Below are positions 24,140-30,104 of a stretch of 44,417 nucleotides of DNA, in pieces. Source of the DNA: a virus. Numbering within the stretch: position 1 is the first letter of the stretch; each line of letters begins with the position of its first letter. The notes below the pieces were generated by a model, which saw nothing but the letters and a program-made list of their open reading frames with translations, did no database searches and was not told the DNA's origin. A program made the position numbers and the translations under genes. The DNA lies in the IMG/VR virus record IMGVR_UViG_3300030104_002244, positions 1 through 44,417 of that record. One strand, 5' to 3'.

Positions 24140-24985
24140 CTAATTAGTCAAAGCCTTGAACTGTGGTGAAGATACCCACTTAGACACTTCTTCCTCTCGT
24201 TTCCACATGGTCACAGCCTTTGTGTCCTTGCCTGTGTTTCTCTCCTTGAAACCATTACGTTCATCTGCGTATGTACTGTAATTGGTGAACGCACTATACA
24301 AGGCATAAAGGTTACGTCCTCTCTTTTGCACCTCTGCATTGTATAGATTGAACATTCTGTCTGCCTTGCGTTCAGACTTCAGCACATTTTCAAGAAGATA
24401 CTTAACACTTTCATCTGACACCTTTGCACTCGCCCAATCTTGTAACTTCGTAGTGTGTCGTCTGAAATCAAAGTCCATGTTCTCAATGTCACGTAAGAAA
24501 TCATTCATGCGAAAGCCACTTGTGTTCTTCTTACGCACCTTGTCATGCTCACCCATAATCTGACCATTCGTGCAGAAGAAATCAATCGTACCGAAATACA
24601 CTTGATTAGAACACAAACCATCTACACCATGTAATGCTATGATACGCAAACCCACATCTTGTGCCATCTTATCTGTCGTGATGGTAGTCTTAGTCGTGGG
24701 AAAGGTAAGGTCTAACATCATAAATGCATTGTTCCTAGCAGTTGATATCCTCATATCCATATTGTGAACATCATCATCTGATAACTTGTCAAACAATGGT
24801 TGAGCAAAACTGTTAGTGAACTCTTGATGTGAGCCACAATGAAAGTTGCTACCCACAATGCCTAGCACCTCACCTGTCACACTATTAACTGCATACTTTT
24901 TGTCATGCATACGTGACGTTTCATAGTGTGTACCAAACTGTAAATAGTCAGGTAAATCAATAATATTTGTAAAATCTAAAGCCAT
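24140..24985 (-). CDS. DUF932 phage/plasmid-like protein
   Basis: 281 aa. Family features: an N-terminal KKYAVNSVTGEVLGIVGSNF strand pair, a central HGVDGLCSNQVYFGTIDFFCTNGQ region and a helical C-terminus. DUF932 proteins are frequent on plasmids and in phages, and their function is not settled. It has its own promoter (25053-25025) about 40 nt upstream, a 60-nt leader and no palindromic operator, so it may be expressed on a different schedule from its neighbours. Base use looks slightly more GC-rich than the adjacent small genes. Confidence 0.85.
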   Translation of the reverse strand: MALDFTNIIDLPDYLQFGTHYETSRMHDKKYAVNSVTGEVLGIVGSNFHCGSHQEFTNSFAQPLFDKLSDDDVHNMDMRISTARNNAFMMLDLTFPTTKTTITTDKMAQDVGLRIIALHGVDGLCSNQVYFGTIDFFCTNGQIMGEHDKVRKKNTSGFRMNDFLRDIENMDFDFRRHTTKLQDWASAKVSDESVKYLLENVLKSERKADRMFNLYNAEVQKRGRNLYALYSAFTNYSTYADERNGFKERNTGKDTKAVTMWKREEEVSKWVSSPQFKALTN

Positions 24986-25024
24986 AATTTTTTTCTCCTC
25001 TTTATGACGTTGCTTATGTAAATA

Positions 25025-25053
25025 GTTATACCACGATTACTCATATTAGTCAA
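25025..25053 (-). promoter_or_regulatory. Sigma70-like promoter for the DUF932 gene
   Basis: Minus strand TTGACT (25053-25048) and TATAAC (25030-25025) with exactly 17 nt between. The -35 lies over the stop region of the upstream gene, and the start codon 24985 is 39 nt beyond the -10. Confidence 0.6.
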
Positions 25054-25549
25054 GTGAACGAGGTACATATAGGTAATTATGATTGAGCCACTTGTGTGCG
25101 TCATGCAAGTTCTCAAAGATATGGGGTAAGTATTGTATCAACCCATCCCAATTTCTTCTAGAGATACTCCAAGATGATTTAAATTTTTTGACTTGCACCA
25201 TCTTAATCTGCTCCATTGACCACTCCATACTTGTGTAACCAACTTGCTTTTCATGTATCACTACTTTAGCAGTATTGACTAACCCATCAATCAACTTGTC
25301 AGAGATATATGGATACTTCTCTACATCAAACAAATAATCCATTGCATACAGTAGATTTTGTTTTGCATCTTGAATATCCCACGATGTAGCATATCGCATT
25401 TCATCTACTAACTTGTGACCTAATGGCTGACGATTAATTTTGTAATCGACACGTTGCAAGATCATAAAGATATCTACCTCGTTGAGCTTGCGTTGATGTG
25501 CGAGGGTAGACCTCACACACCGATTGATACGTTCTAAATGAGGAGTCAC
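25046..25549 (-). CDS. 167-aa protein of unknown function
   Basis: ATG 25549 overlaps the preceding stop (ATGA). Helical, rich in aromatic and His residues; the C-terminal segment SWSISRRNWDGLIQYLP and HDAHKWLNHNYLY has several Trp. No recognisable motif. It is co-translated with the HTH-like 147-aa protein. Confidence 0.65.
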   Translation of the reverse strand: MTPHLERINRCVRSTLAHQRKLNEVDIFMILQRVDYKINRQPLGHKLVDEMRYATSWDIQDAKQNLLYAMDYLFDVEKYPYISDKLIDGLVNTAKVVIHEKQVGYTSMEWSMEQIKMVQVKKFKSSWSISRRNWDGLIQYLPHIFENLHDAHKWLNHNYLYVPRSLD

Positions 25550-25989
25550 GATGCCACCTTTACGTTCTTGCCTTCGCTAATGGATGCATGTTTTTCCATT
25601 TCAGTCAATCTGTCTTTTAGATTTTTGAAATGATGTGACTTGAACTGATCTGGATTTATATTCATCAATGGTGATCTACCCATCAACCATTGTGCTTGTC
25701 TAAGATTGAAGAGAGCTTGCTCCTTCTTAGATTTGTTGGGATGTGCATAGATTTTGCAAAGACGATTTTCAATCCACTTGATCTGCCCCTCTCTCTTACA
25801 TAAGTCTTTTGCAATCTCTTTACGAGTCATCTTTTGCTCAAGACCTCTGATTACCTCTGGCATAGCCATAGCATAATCTTCTTCCCCCGGTTTTCTAACA
25901 CGAGTCCAATCATATGCACCTTCTTCACGCATCTTATTGGTAATTTTTTTGTCGCTTTCAGTTACTACTGATTTAATGGTAAAAGTCAT
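25546..25989 (-). CDS. 147-aa protein with possible helix-turn-helix
   Basis: ATG 25989 is preceded by AGGAGG. Residues about 54-73 (MTRKEIAKDLCKREGQIKWI) look like a helix-turn-helix: short helix, turn, then a second helix. The rest is charged and basic. Operator copy 3 and a promoter lie immediately upstream, so it is both a target and a reasonable candidate for the DNA-binding regulator of the palindrome set. That role is inference. Confidence 0.62.
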   Translation of the reverse strand: MTFTIKSVVTESDKKITNKMREEGAYDWTRVRKPGEEDYAMAMPEVIRGLEQKMTRKEIAKDLCKREGQIKWIENRLCKIYAHPNKSKKEQALFNLRQAQWLMGRSPLMNINPDQFKSHHFKNLKDRLTEMEKHASISEGKNVKVAS

Positions 25990-26030
25990 AATGACCTCCT
26001 ATATTTTTGATTGTTGCTGTTTGGTTTGAA

Positions 26031-26045
26031 ATGTCATCGTGACAT
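26031..26045. promoter_or_regulatory. Palindromic operator, copy 3 (3-nt centre)
   Basis: ATGTCA-TCG-TGACAT: the same arms as the other copies but with three centre bases. It lies 41 nt from the ATG at 25989 and begins about 11 nt beyond the -10 box at 26057-26062, so it covers the early transcribed region. Confidence 0.65.
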
Positions 26046-26056
26046 CTCTAATTATT

Positions 26057-26085
26057 AATATAACACATCTGTTAATGTAAGTAAA
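26057..26085 (-). promoter_or_regulatory. Sigma70-like promoter of the HTH-like gene
   Basis: Minus strand TTTACT (26085-26080), 17 nt, TATATT (26062-26057). Operator copy 3 follows at roughly +6 to +20. The -35 box is within the last codons of the 93-aa gene. Confidence 0.5.
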
Positions 26086-26353
26086 GCCCACCCCCTTTCA
26101 TGTAAAGCCACTTCCCCTCTTCGTCCTCATTGAGTAGGATTGGTGAAGTTGTTTCTATCCATACTTTTGCACCACAAGATAATGGTTTGTCTGGTGAATA
26201 AATCACTTCGCTATCCCCCAAAATTTTTATCTTGTGAGCATATGTATTGGTCTTGCCCCTCTTAATTGTCAACACAGGATTGTTTTCTCCTGTCTTGGCA
26301 TTTGCTCGTATCACATGCTGATTAACGTGAATGCGTTTCTTTGTTTGTCTCAT
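26072..26353 (-). CDS. Conserved 93-aa phage protein (KKRIHVNQHVIRAN family)
   Basis: Begins MRQTKKRIHVNQHVIRANAK, followed by VIYSPDKPLSCGAKVWIET, a conserved pattern in small beta-rich proteins of marine and other phages. Function unknown. ATG 26353 overlaps the preceding stop (ATGA). The single Cys sits in SCGAKVW. Confidence 0.7.
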   Translation of the reverse strand: MRQTKKRIHVNQHVIRANAKTGENNPVLTIKRGKTNTYAHKIKILGDSEVIYSPDKPLSCGAKVWIETTSPILLNEDEEGKWLYMKGGGLYLH

Positions 26354-26499
26354 TTTAACTCCTCACCATAAAAAACTTTTATTTGAAATGAAAAAGTATC
26401 AACATCAATGCCTTGTTCTTTTAATTGATCCTCAATGATGCCACACATGAGTTCCACATCTCTTTTATTTTCTATTGTATTTAAAATTACTTCTTTCAT
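26350..26499 (-). CDS. 49-aa acidic peptide of unknown function
   Basis: Start at ATG 26499 with GGAG upstream; the longer frame to 26562 would lie within the gp88-like gene and has no ribosome site. Begins MKEVILNTIENKRDVELM. Unrecognised. It follows the gp88-like gene with no gap. Confidence 0.55.
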   Translation of the reverse strand: MKEVILNTIENKRDVELMCGIIEDQLKEQGIDVDTFSFQIKVFYGEELK

Positions 26500-26500
26500 T

Positions 26501-27217
26501 TTAATGCTCCGATAAATGTACAATTGATTGACGATTGATAACAGTAGATGAAAAGCACCCACCCTTACATATTGAACAATGCCCTTTCATTTTCTTCCAA
26601 GTTTTAGGACATTCAAAACTCTTAGAAAATGGGATAGCATCAGGTGAATCATCACCAAAAAACATAATGTTCCACCCATGTCTGATTTGCATCACTTCCC
26701 AATCATGTTCACTATTAGACGGATCGAGTGACGCATTGACCGATACGTTAGGCATAGTCATCAACTCATCTTCAATAAGCATTCGCATATATCCATTTTG
26801 CCATGCTCTTGTAGGTAGCCACCAATTTGTATCAGGTGTATCTTCAGCTAATGCCTTGATACGAAACACATCTTGTTTGTTCGCACAAGCTTCTCCTCTA
26901 GACATAAGCCTTGCACGTTTAGTTTGCTTGCGTTTCTTAGATAAATGCTCTGCAATCTGCCATGTATTGTGCTTGCCCATCTTCTGCCAATTTCTTTCAC
27001 AACGAATATCTCGTTCTCTCATATTAGGATACATACGATATAATTTTAAATTGTAACATTTCTCAGCACAATATTTAGTTTTAAAACCATTGCAACTACC
27101 TTGAATAAATGTGCCATCAGCTAATGGTATGTTGTTGATGGGTCTATCAATTTGAAACATACCGATATCACCACCCCATTTGATCATATCATTTAATTCA
27201 TTCTTTGTGTATAACAT
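26501..27217 (-). CDS. gp88-like cysteine-rich protein
   Basis: 238 aa from ATG 27217, preceded by GAGGAGC. It contains KTKYCAEKCYNLK (C50, C54), a central GEACANKQDVF, WWLPTRAWQN (family-like x-TR-x-W), and a C-terminal cluster C203, C214, C217, C221 (FECPKTWKKMKGHCSICKGGC). The pattern resembles the phage gp88 family, which has a CxxxCY start and a terminal CP...CxxC set and is of unknown activity. The Cys spacing suggests a metal or Fe-S site. There is no signal peptide, so it is likely cytoplasmic. Confidence 0.68.
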   Translation of the reverse strand: MLYTKNELNDMIKWGGDIGMFQIDRPINNIPLADGTFIQGSCNGFKTKYCAEKCYNLKLYRMYPNMRERDIRCERNWQKMGKHNTWQIAEHLSKKRKQTKRARLMSRGEACANKQDVFRIKALAEDTPDTNWWLPTRAWQNGYMRMLIEDELMTMPNVSVNASLDPSNSEHDWEVMQIRHGWNIMFFGDDSPDAIPFSKSFECPKTWKKMKGHCSICKGGCFSSTVINRQSIVHLSEH

Positions 27218-27326
27218 CTTCTTGCTCCTCATCATCTTCCAACAACCACACAATTAAATGATGTATTTGGTTAGTAGGTGTGTTCTGCACTAATTCTAAA
27301 AGTAAATCTCTTTTTTGTTCTGCCAT
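27198..27326 (-). CDS. 42-aa acidic peptide of unknown function
   Basis: ATG 27326, stop TGA 27200-27198, overlapping the gp88-like start by 20 nt. Reads MAEQKRDLLLELVQNTPT and then an acidic tail (LLEDDEEQED), whose codons supply the ribosome site for the gene below. It is a coupled micro-gene. Confidence 0.55.
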   Translation of the reverse strand: MAEQKRDLLLELVQNTPTNQIHHLIVWLLEDDEEQEDVIHKE

Positions 27327-27327
27327 T

Positions 27328-27516
27328 TTACACCTTCGCTATCGCCATGAAAAAACCACCAGCACAAAAACCAAAACATGATATACCAAAATATAACGAA
27401 AATGCGTAATCATCTAGTAAGGCAGTAGTAGAAAATATTGGAAGGCAACTTAGTAAGGTCATTGTACTAATACATAAAAGACATAACCCTAAAATAAAAC
27501 AAACTACAAATTGCAT
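27328..27516 (-). CDS. Small two-span membrane protein
   Basis: 62 aa from ATG 27516, behind GAGGATAAC. Two hydrophobic segments: MQFVVCFILGLCLLCISTMT, and near residues 40-58 with FGISCFGFCAGG. Cys-rich. It lies first in a transcription unit with its own promoter and operator copy 4 just upstream of the ribosome site. Possible roles include membrane-based superinfection exclusion, but nothing in the sequence proves this. Confidence 0.6.
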   Translation of the reverse strand: MQFVVCFILGLCLLCISTMTLLSCLPIFSTTALLDDYAFSLYFGISCFGFCAGGFFMAIAKV

Positions 27517-27533
27517 GTTATCCTCTCTTTGAA

Positions 27534-27547
27534 ATGTCATGTGACAT
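27534..27547. promoter_or_regulatory. Palindromic operator, copy 4 (upstream of membrane gene)
   Basis: ATGTCATGTGACAT, 17 nt before the ATG at 27516 and ~30 nt downstream of the start predicted from the promoter at 27613-27585. Confidence 0.72.
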
Positions 27548-27584
27548 TTTACTTGTTTATTGTTTAAATTACTGAATATTATTA

Positions 27585-27613
27585 AATATAGCATATGTGG
27601 CTACGTAAGTCAA
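27585..27613 (-). promoter_or_regulatory. Sigma70-like promoter upstream of membrane/gp88-like genes
   Basis: Minus strand TTGACT (27613-27608), 17 nt, TATATT (27590-27585). Same -10 box and spacer as the promoters at 26062 and 10670. Confidence 0.6.
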
Positions 27614-27635
27614 GCGACCCACCCAACTACCAAAA

Positions 27636-27680
27636 CCCCAACCTATCACTCCGACCCCAACCTATCATCAATACCTATCA
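27636..27680 (+). repeat. Direct repeats of CCCCAACCTATCA in a gene-free gap
   Basis: The 13-mer CCCCAACCTATCA occurs at 27636-27648 and 27655-27667 (19-bp period), with a shorter copy ACCTATCA at 27673-27680. The gap 27595-27772 holds no gene; it contains these repeats, the promoter at 27613-27585 and a terminator. The C-rich plus strand contrasts with the AT-rich surroundings. Confidence 0.7.
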
Positions 27681-27714
27681 GCGAAAATTGATTTGAGAGC
27701 AAAAATCTAGGCAT

Positions 27715-27743
27715 AAAAAAAGGCTCACATAAAATGCAAGCCT
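27715..27743 (-). terminator. Rho-independent terminator after the 273-aa gene
   Basis: Minus strand AGGCTTGCAT and ATGTGAGCCT pair through 10 bp (two wobbles) around TTT, then a T run (27721-27715). It separates the first leftward gene from the rest of the arm. Confidence 0.8.
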
Positions 27744-27772
27744 AATTTTATTTTAATATTTAATTGATAATT

Positions 27773-28594
27773 TTAAAAATCATTAAGTAAAGCTTTGATA
27801 TCAACATTCATTGCATCTGCTTTTTTAACTAAAATATCTAGAGCAGAAAAAATAGCATCTGCATTATCGCACTTGCTAACTTTTTGAGTTCTTGTAATAA
27901 AAACATCTAGTTGACTAGTAAAATTCTTGTCGGTTTGTTCTTGATTAATTGCTTCATCTTTTGGGGTAGCTTTAGAATTGCCAGACACTTTAGCTTTTGA
28001 AATTGAAACAATAGGATCAAAATTTGCTTTCCTGTCAATTTTTAAATTAAGCTTTTTACATACTGTAGCATAAGAAATATATCGACCATCATTTAAAGAA
28101 CAAAAAGTTTTGGTGTCTTCATAAAATTTATAATTTAATGATTTAACCATTTCATTAATTTTTTTGGCACTTTGAAACAATACTAAATAAGCGACATTAG
28201 TAGCTTTTGAACGATTAGTTTTAAATGTTTCTGAATAATCAAAATTATAAACGTCTGCACCAAAAACTGTTTCACATATTGTTTTTTGGTTTTTGGTACT
28301 TGGCAATGATGCCTTGCCATGCTTACCAGTTTTTTCATTAACTACAGTTATTTCTTTTGATAATACACTAGCAATTGCAAGTCCTAGTTTATCGCAATAA
28401 GTATCTGCTTTGATTTGACCATCTAAAGCACTAGGCAACAAATCAGTTAAATTATCAACATGCGTTGAGAAGCTTTTGGTATCATTAGCACTAGCAACGT
28501 ATGAACCATTTTTTGAGATATAGCTAAAAGCTTCTAAATTTACTGTTGCAATTTTAGTCACTTGAGTTTTTGTTTTTGTAGCTGTATTTTTCAT
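27773..28594 (-). CDS. 273-aa first leftward gene, function unknown
   Basis: ATG 28594 behind AAGGA. The N-terminus is basic (MKNTATKTKTQVTK). The rest is mixed with many Lys, Asn and Ser. A short segment near residues 168-185 (GRYISYATVCKKLNLKID) could be a helix-turn-helix but is not convincing. It forms its own transcription unit: tandem operator copies and a perfect TATAAT lie upstream, and a strong terminator follows. Monocistronic position at the head of the arm under the duplicated operator makes it a candidate for the regulator itself. No homologue is recognised. Confidence 0.7.
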   Translation of the reverse strand: MKNTATKTKTQVTKIATVNLEAFSYISKNGSYVASANDTKSFSTHVDNLTDLLPSALDGQIKADTYCDKLGLAIASVLSKEITVVNEKTGKHGKASLPSTKNQKTICETVFGADVYNFDYSETFKTNRSKATNVAYLVLFQSAKKINEMVKSLNYKFYEDTKTFCSLNDGRYISYATVCKKLNLKIDRKANFDPIVSISKAKVSGNSKATPKDEAINQEQTDKNFTSQLDVFITRTQKVSKCDNADAIFSALDILVKKADAMNVDIKALLNDF

Positions 28595-28659
28595 TTTAAT
28601 TTTTCCTTATTATAAAAGCTTATATTTGAAATAGGCTATAAGCAATTGCCTTAACTAAT

Positions 28660-28688
28660 GTTATATCTTATTTAATCACATATTACAA
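28660..28688 (-). promoter_or_regulatory. Second candidate promoter for the 273-aa gene
   Basis: Minus strand TTGTAA (28688-28683), 17 nt, TATAAC (28665-28660), about 65 nt before the ATG at 28594. Boxes are weaker than the other promoters, and AT-richness makes chance matches likely. Confidence 0.35.
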
Positions 28689-28754
28689 TAGCTAATGTAA
28701 ATTATTTTAAATTAAATTATTACACCTTACATTACTAGTACTTATTCTTTTGAT

Positions 28755-28768
28755 ATGTCACATGACAT
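28755..28768. promoter_or_regulatory. Palindromic operator, copy 5
   Basis: ATGTCACATGACAT. Its centre is 42 bp from that of copy 6, i.e. about four helical turns, so both would face the same side of the DNA. It lies just downstream of a leftward TATAAT at 28790-28785. Confidence 0.78.
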
Positions 28769-28784
28769 TTTAAATAGTGATACA

Positions 28785-28790
28785 ATTATA
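28785..28790 (-). promoter_or_regulatory. Perfect -10 box (TATAAT) between operators 5 and 6
   Basis: Minus strand TATAAT. No TTGACA-like box is found 16-18 nt upstream (the bases there are AAAATG), so the promoter may depend on a protein bound at copy 6 (28797-28810), seven bases upstream, or be blocked by it. Confidence 0.45.
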
Positions 28791-28796
28791 TGTGAT

Positions 28797-28810
28797 ATGT
28801 CACATGACAT
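28797..28810. promoter_or_regulatory. Palindromic operator, copy 6
   Basis: ATGTCACATGACAT, identical to copies 2 and 5. It occupies the -35 to -10 spacer of the leftward TATAAT promoter. Confidence 0.78.
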
Positions 28811-28975
28811 TTTAGAATGAAACATACATGCACATTTTAGGGGTATACTGCAATGAATTGCGTGGGGTGTGCCTTTTTTGGTGCTTCAATTATGTGCAAT
28901 TGATTAACAATCAGTTTATAGAAATATATAAATGCTTCATTTTAAATAATTTCCTTTTGCTTTTCATTCTAAAAT
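28809..28975. repeat. 14-bp inverted repeat pair in the control region
   Basis: ATTTTAGAATGAAA (28809-28822) and its exact reverse complement TTTCATTCTAAAAT (28962-28975) are 139 bp apart. The left arm begins inside operator copy 6. No transposase or gene lies between them. Confidence 0.65.
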
Positions 28976-29204
28976 AATTCATTAATTGTGATTTTTAAAA
29001 ATGCCTTTACATTATGCCACCTTGTGATGCCGAAATTTTGGGGGAGTGCAAGAGCCACAGGGGGTTACCTAGTAGTGTTATACAGAACTGCACACAGATC
29101 AGGAAAATAGGGTGTTAACCACTTATGTTGCACAAATACCACAGACAGATAGGAAAATCATACAACAGTAGGCAAAAAAATGTTTCTTAATGCATTTTAG
29201 GGGT
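28833..29204 (+). repeat. 12-bp direct repeat CATTTTAGGGGT
   Basis: Exact copies at 28833-28844 and 29193-29204. The first runs into TATACT, the second runs directly into TTGACA. They could mark promoter-upstream elements for rightward transcription. Confidence 0.6.
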
Positions 29205-29232
29205 TGACATCTGTGTTTTTATGTGTAAAACT
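29204..29232 (+). promoter_or_regulatory. Rightward promoter-like element, copy 1
   Basis: TTGACAT, 10 nt, then ATGTGTAAAACT. TTGACA is a consensus -35; TAAAAC (16-nt spacer) or TGT-AAAACT (17) would be the -10. The same composite recurs with identical spacing at 29338-29366. Confidence 0.5.
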
Positions 29233-29337
29233 TATGAACATAATAAGTGATTCATTAAAAATGATTAAATAAACTTTAATAAAACATATTAATGTACACT
29301 TAAATGGTAATTAAATTAAATTTATGTAAGAAAGTTC

Positions 29338-29366
29338 TTGACATTGAAAAAGAAATGTGTAAAACT
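29338..29366 (+). promoter_or_regulatory. Rightward promoter-like element, copy 2
   Basis: TTGACAT, 10 nt, ATGTGTAAAACT, the same as copy 1, followed by TATATAACTATAAC. It lies at the very start of the first rightward gene, implying that the true start codon of that gene is farther downstream. Confidence 0.5.
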
Positions 29367-29619
29367 ATATAACTATAACTCTGTACTAGAAGAATATTAT
29401 ACTGCCCTCATTAAAAAAAGGCATATATCTTTGCTAAAAGACATACATGTACCGATATCAGATGTATTCTATGTACGAAAAGCAATAGAAATGGATACAG
29501 GAGTTAAATATAGCCTAGATCATGTAGAAAGAGCTATGTATTTAGAGGGGCATCTGAGTGCATCAGATGTATTAGACCCTCATGTACCACGAGGATACTG
29601 TAGTTATGATAACACCTGA
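29338..29619 (+). CDS. First rightward gene, small protein, start uncertain
   Basis: The frame open from TTG 29338 gives 93 aa, but that start overlaps a promoter-like element. A TTG at about 29431, behind AAGG, would give roughly 62 aa beginning with LKDIHVPISDVF. The conserved-looking part is VFYVRKAIEMDTGVKYSL and HVPRGYCSYD. Function unknown. It overlaps the next gene by 14 nt. Confidence 0.55.
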   Translation: MTLKKKCVKLYNYNSVLEEYYTALIKKRHISLLKDIHVPISDVFYVRKAIEMDTGVKYSLDHVERAMYLEGHLSASDVLDPHVPRGYCSYDNT

Positions 29620-29848
29620 AAAGTTAGACTCATGGAGAATCGTGCCTAGAGCATTAATCCTGTCTTACATGGTGGTATTTTATCAAACATGCAATTGGTT
29701 TATGAACTTAGCTGATCCTAACAATGCTCAAGCAGGTTTTGTATCTGTTGTAGTAGGGGCTGGAGCGGCTTGGTTTGGTTTATACGTTAATGGTGGAAGA
29801 TCACGAGTTGAGGTTTCATCTAAAGTAGAACAAAAGGAGCATATATAA
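29606..29848 (+). CDS. Two-span membrane protein, holin-like
   Basis: 80 aa from ATG 29606 with GAGGA upstream; a frame from 29582 is less likely. Hydrophobic segments at about residues 14-30 (ALILSYMVVFYQ) and 42-62 (GFVSVVVGAGAAWFGLYV), linked by a short NLADPNNAQA loop, then a charged C-terminus. Topology fits small phage holins, yet a clearer holin lies at 32019 next to the endolysin, so this could be a second holin, antiholin or another membrane protein. Confidence 0.62.
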   Translation: MITPEKLDSWRIVPRALILSYMVVFYQTCNWFMNLADPNNAQAGFVSVVVGAGAAWFGLYVNGGRSRVEVSSKVEQKEHI

Positions 29849-29988
29849 TGTGGGGAAGAATATTAGATTTTTTTAGCTCTCGTGGTGAAGGTACTGCGTG
29901 GGATTTAGATTATGGTAAATTAATTATCATAGGTCTATGTATATATATTGCAATCGCTGTAAGTGGTTGTCATTCAATAGGAGCTTAA
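29848..29988 (+). CDS. 46-aa membrane peptide with lipobox-like Cys
   Basis: ATG 29848 overlaps the preceding stop (TAATG). A hydrophobic segment (KLIIIGLCIYIAIAVSGC) ends in V-S-G-C, which fits a lipobox, leaving only CHSIGA as mature peptide. It could be a tiny lipoprotein or simply a single-span protein. The long charged N-terminus before the span is unusual for a signal peptide. Confidence 0.55.
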   Translation: MWGRILDFFSSRGEGTAWDLDYGKLIIIGLCIYIAIAVSGCHSIGA

Positions 29989-29989
29989 A

Positions 29990-30055
29990 ATGACGATTTG
30001 TCCTAGATGTTTTAAAGAGATTGTAGAAGGTGAAGGACACGTTTGTGGTAAGTAG
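29990..30055 (+). CDS. 21-aa zinc-knuckle-like micropeptide
   Basis: ATG 29990, stop TAG 30055: MTICPRCFKEIVEGEGHVCGK. C4, C7 and C19 plus H17 could bind a single zinc. A GGAG precedes the start. It is followed directly by a hairpin terminator-like element. The size makes it tentative. Confidence 0.45.
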   Translation: MTICPRCFKEIVEGEGHVCGK

Positions 30056-30087
30056 TGGCTACTTTTCGGTGTGCGAGTAGCCATTTT
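30056..30087 (+). terminator. Hairpin with T run after the micropeptide gene
   Basis: TGGCTACT (30056-30063) pairs perfectly with AGTAGCCA (30076-30083), 12-nt loop, then TTTT (30084-30087). It lies between two micropeptide genes, so it may attenuate rightward transcription rather than end it. Confidence 0.6.
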
Positions 30088-30104
30088 AATTATAGGAGAT
30101 GATA

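Larger units (their letters stand above)
28595..29337. other. Divergent control region (743 bp, no genes)
   Basis: No credible gene is seen between the leftward and rightward arms. The region is very AT-rich and holds: a GCTTATA/TATAAGC inverted repeat (28618-28643), a leftward promoter candidate, two operator copies, a 14-bp inverted repeat (28809-28822 and 28962-28975), a 12-bp direct repeat (28833 and 29193), a near-repeat CAGAT-x-GGAAAAT (about 29095 and 29147) and a promoter-like element duplicated at 29204 and 29338. It could contain the replication origin, but no DnaA-box array is apparent. Confidence 0.7.

Noticed and set aside
26535-27056. Plus-strand frame of 173 codons opposite the gp88-like gene
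   Set aside because: Antisense to a gene with conserved Cys motifs; composition typical of a shadow frame.
28791-28804. TGTGATATGTCACA resembling a CRP site
   Set aside because: Spacer is 4 rather than 6 nt and it arises from overlap with operator copy 6.
28809-28975. Insertion-sequence ends (14-bp inverted repeats)
   Set aside because: Only 139 bp between them, no transposase and no target duplication.
29056-29160. DnaA boxes in the control region
   Set aside because: Some TTAACCAC and TTGCACAA words occur, but none fits TTATNCACA well and they are not arrayed.
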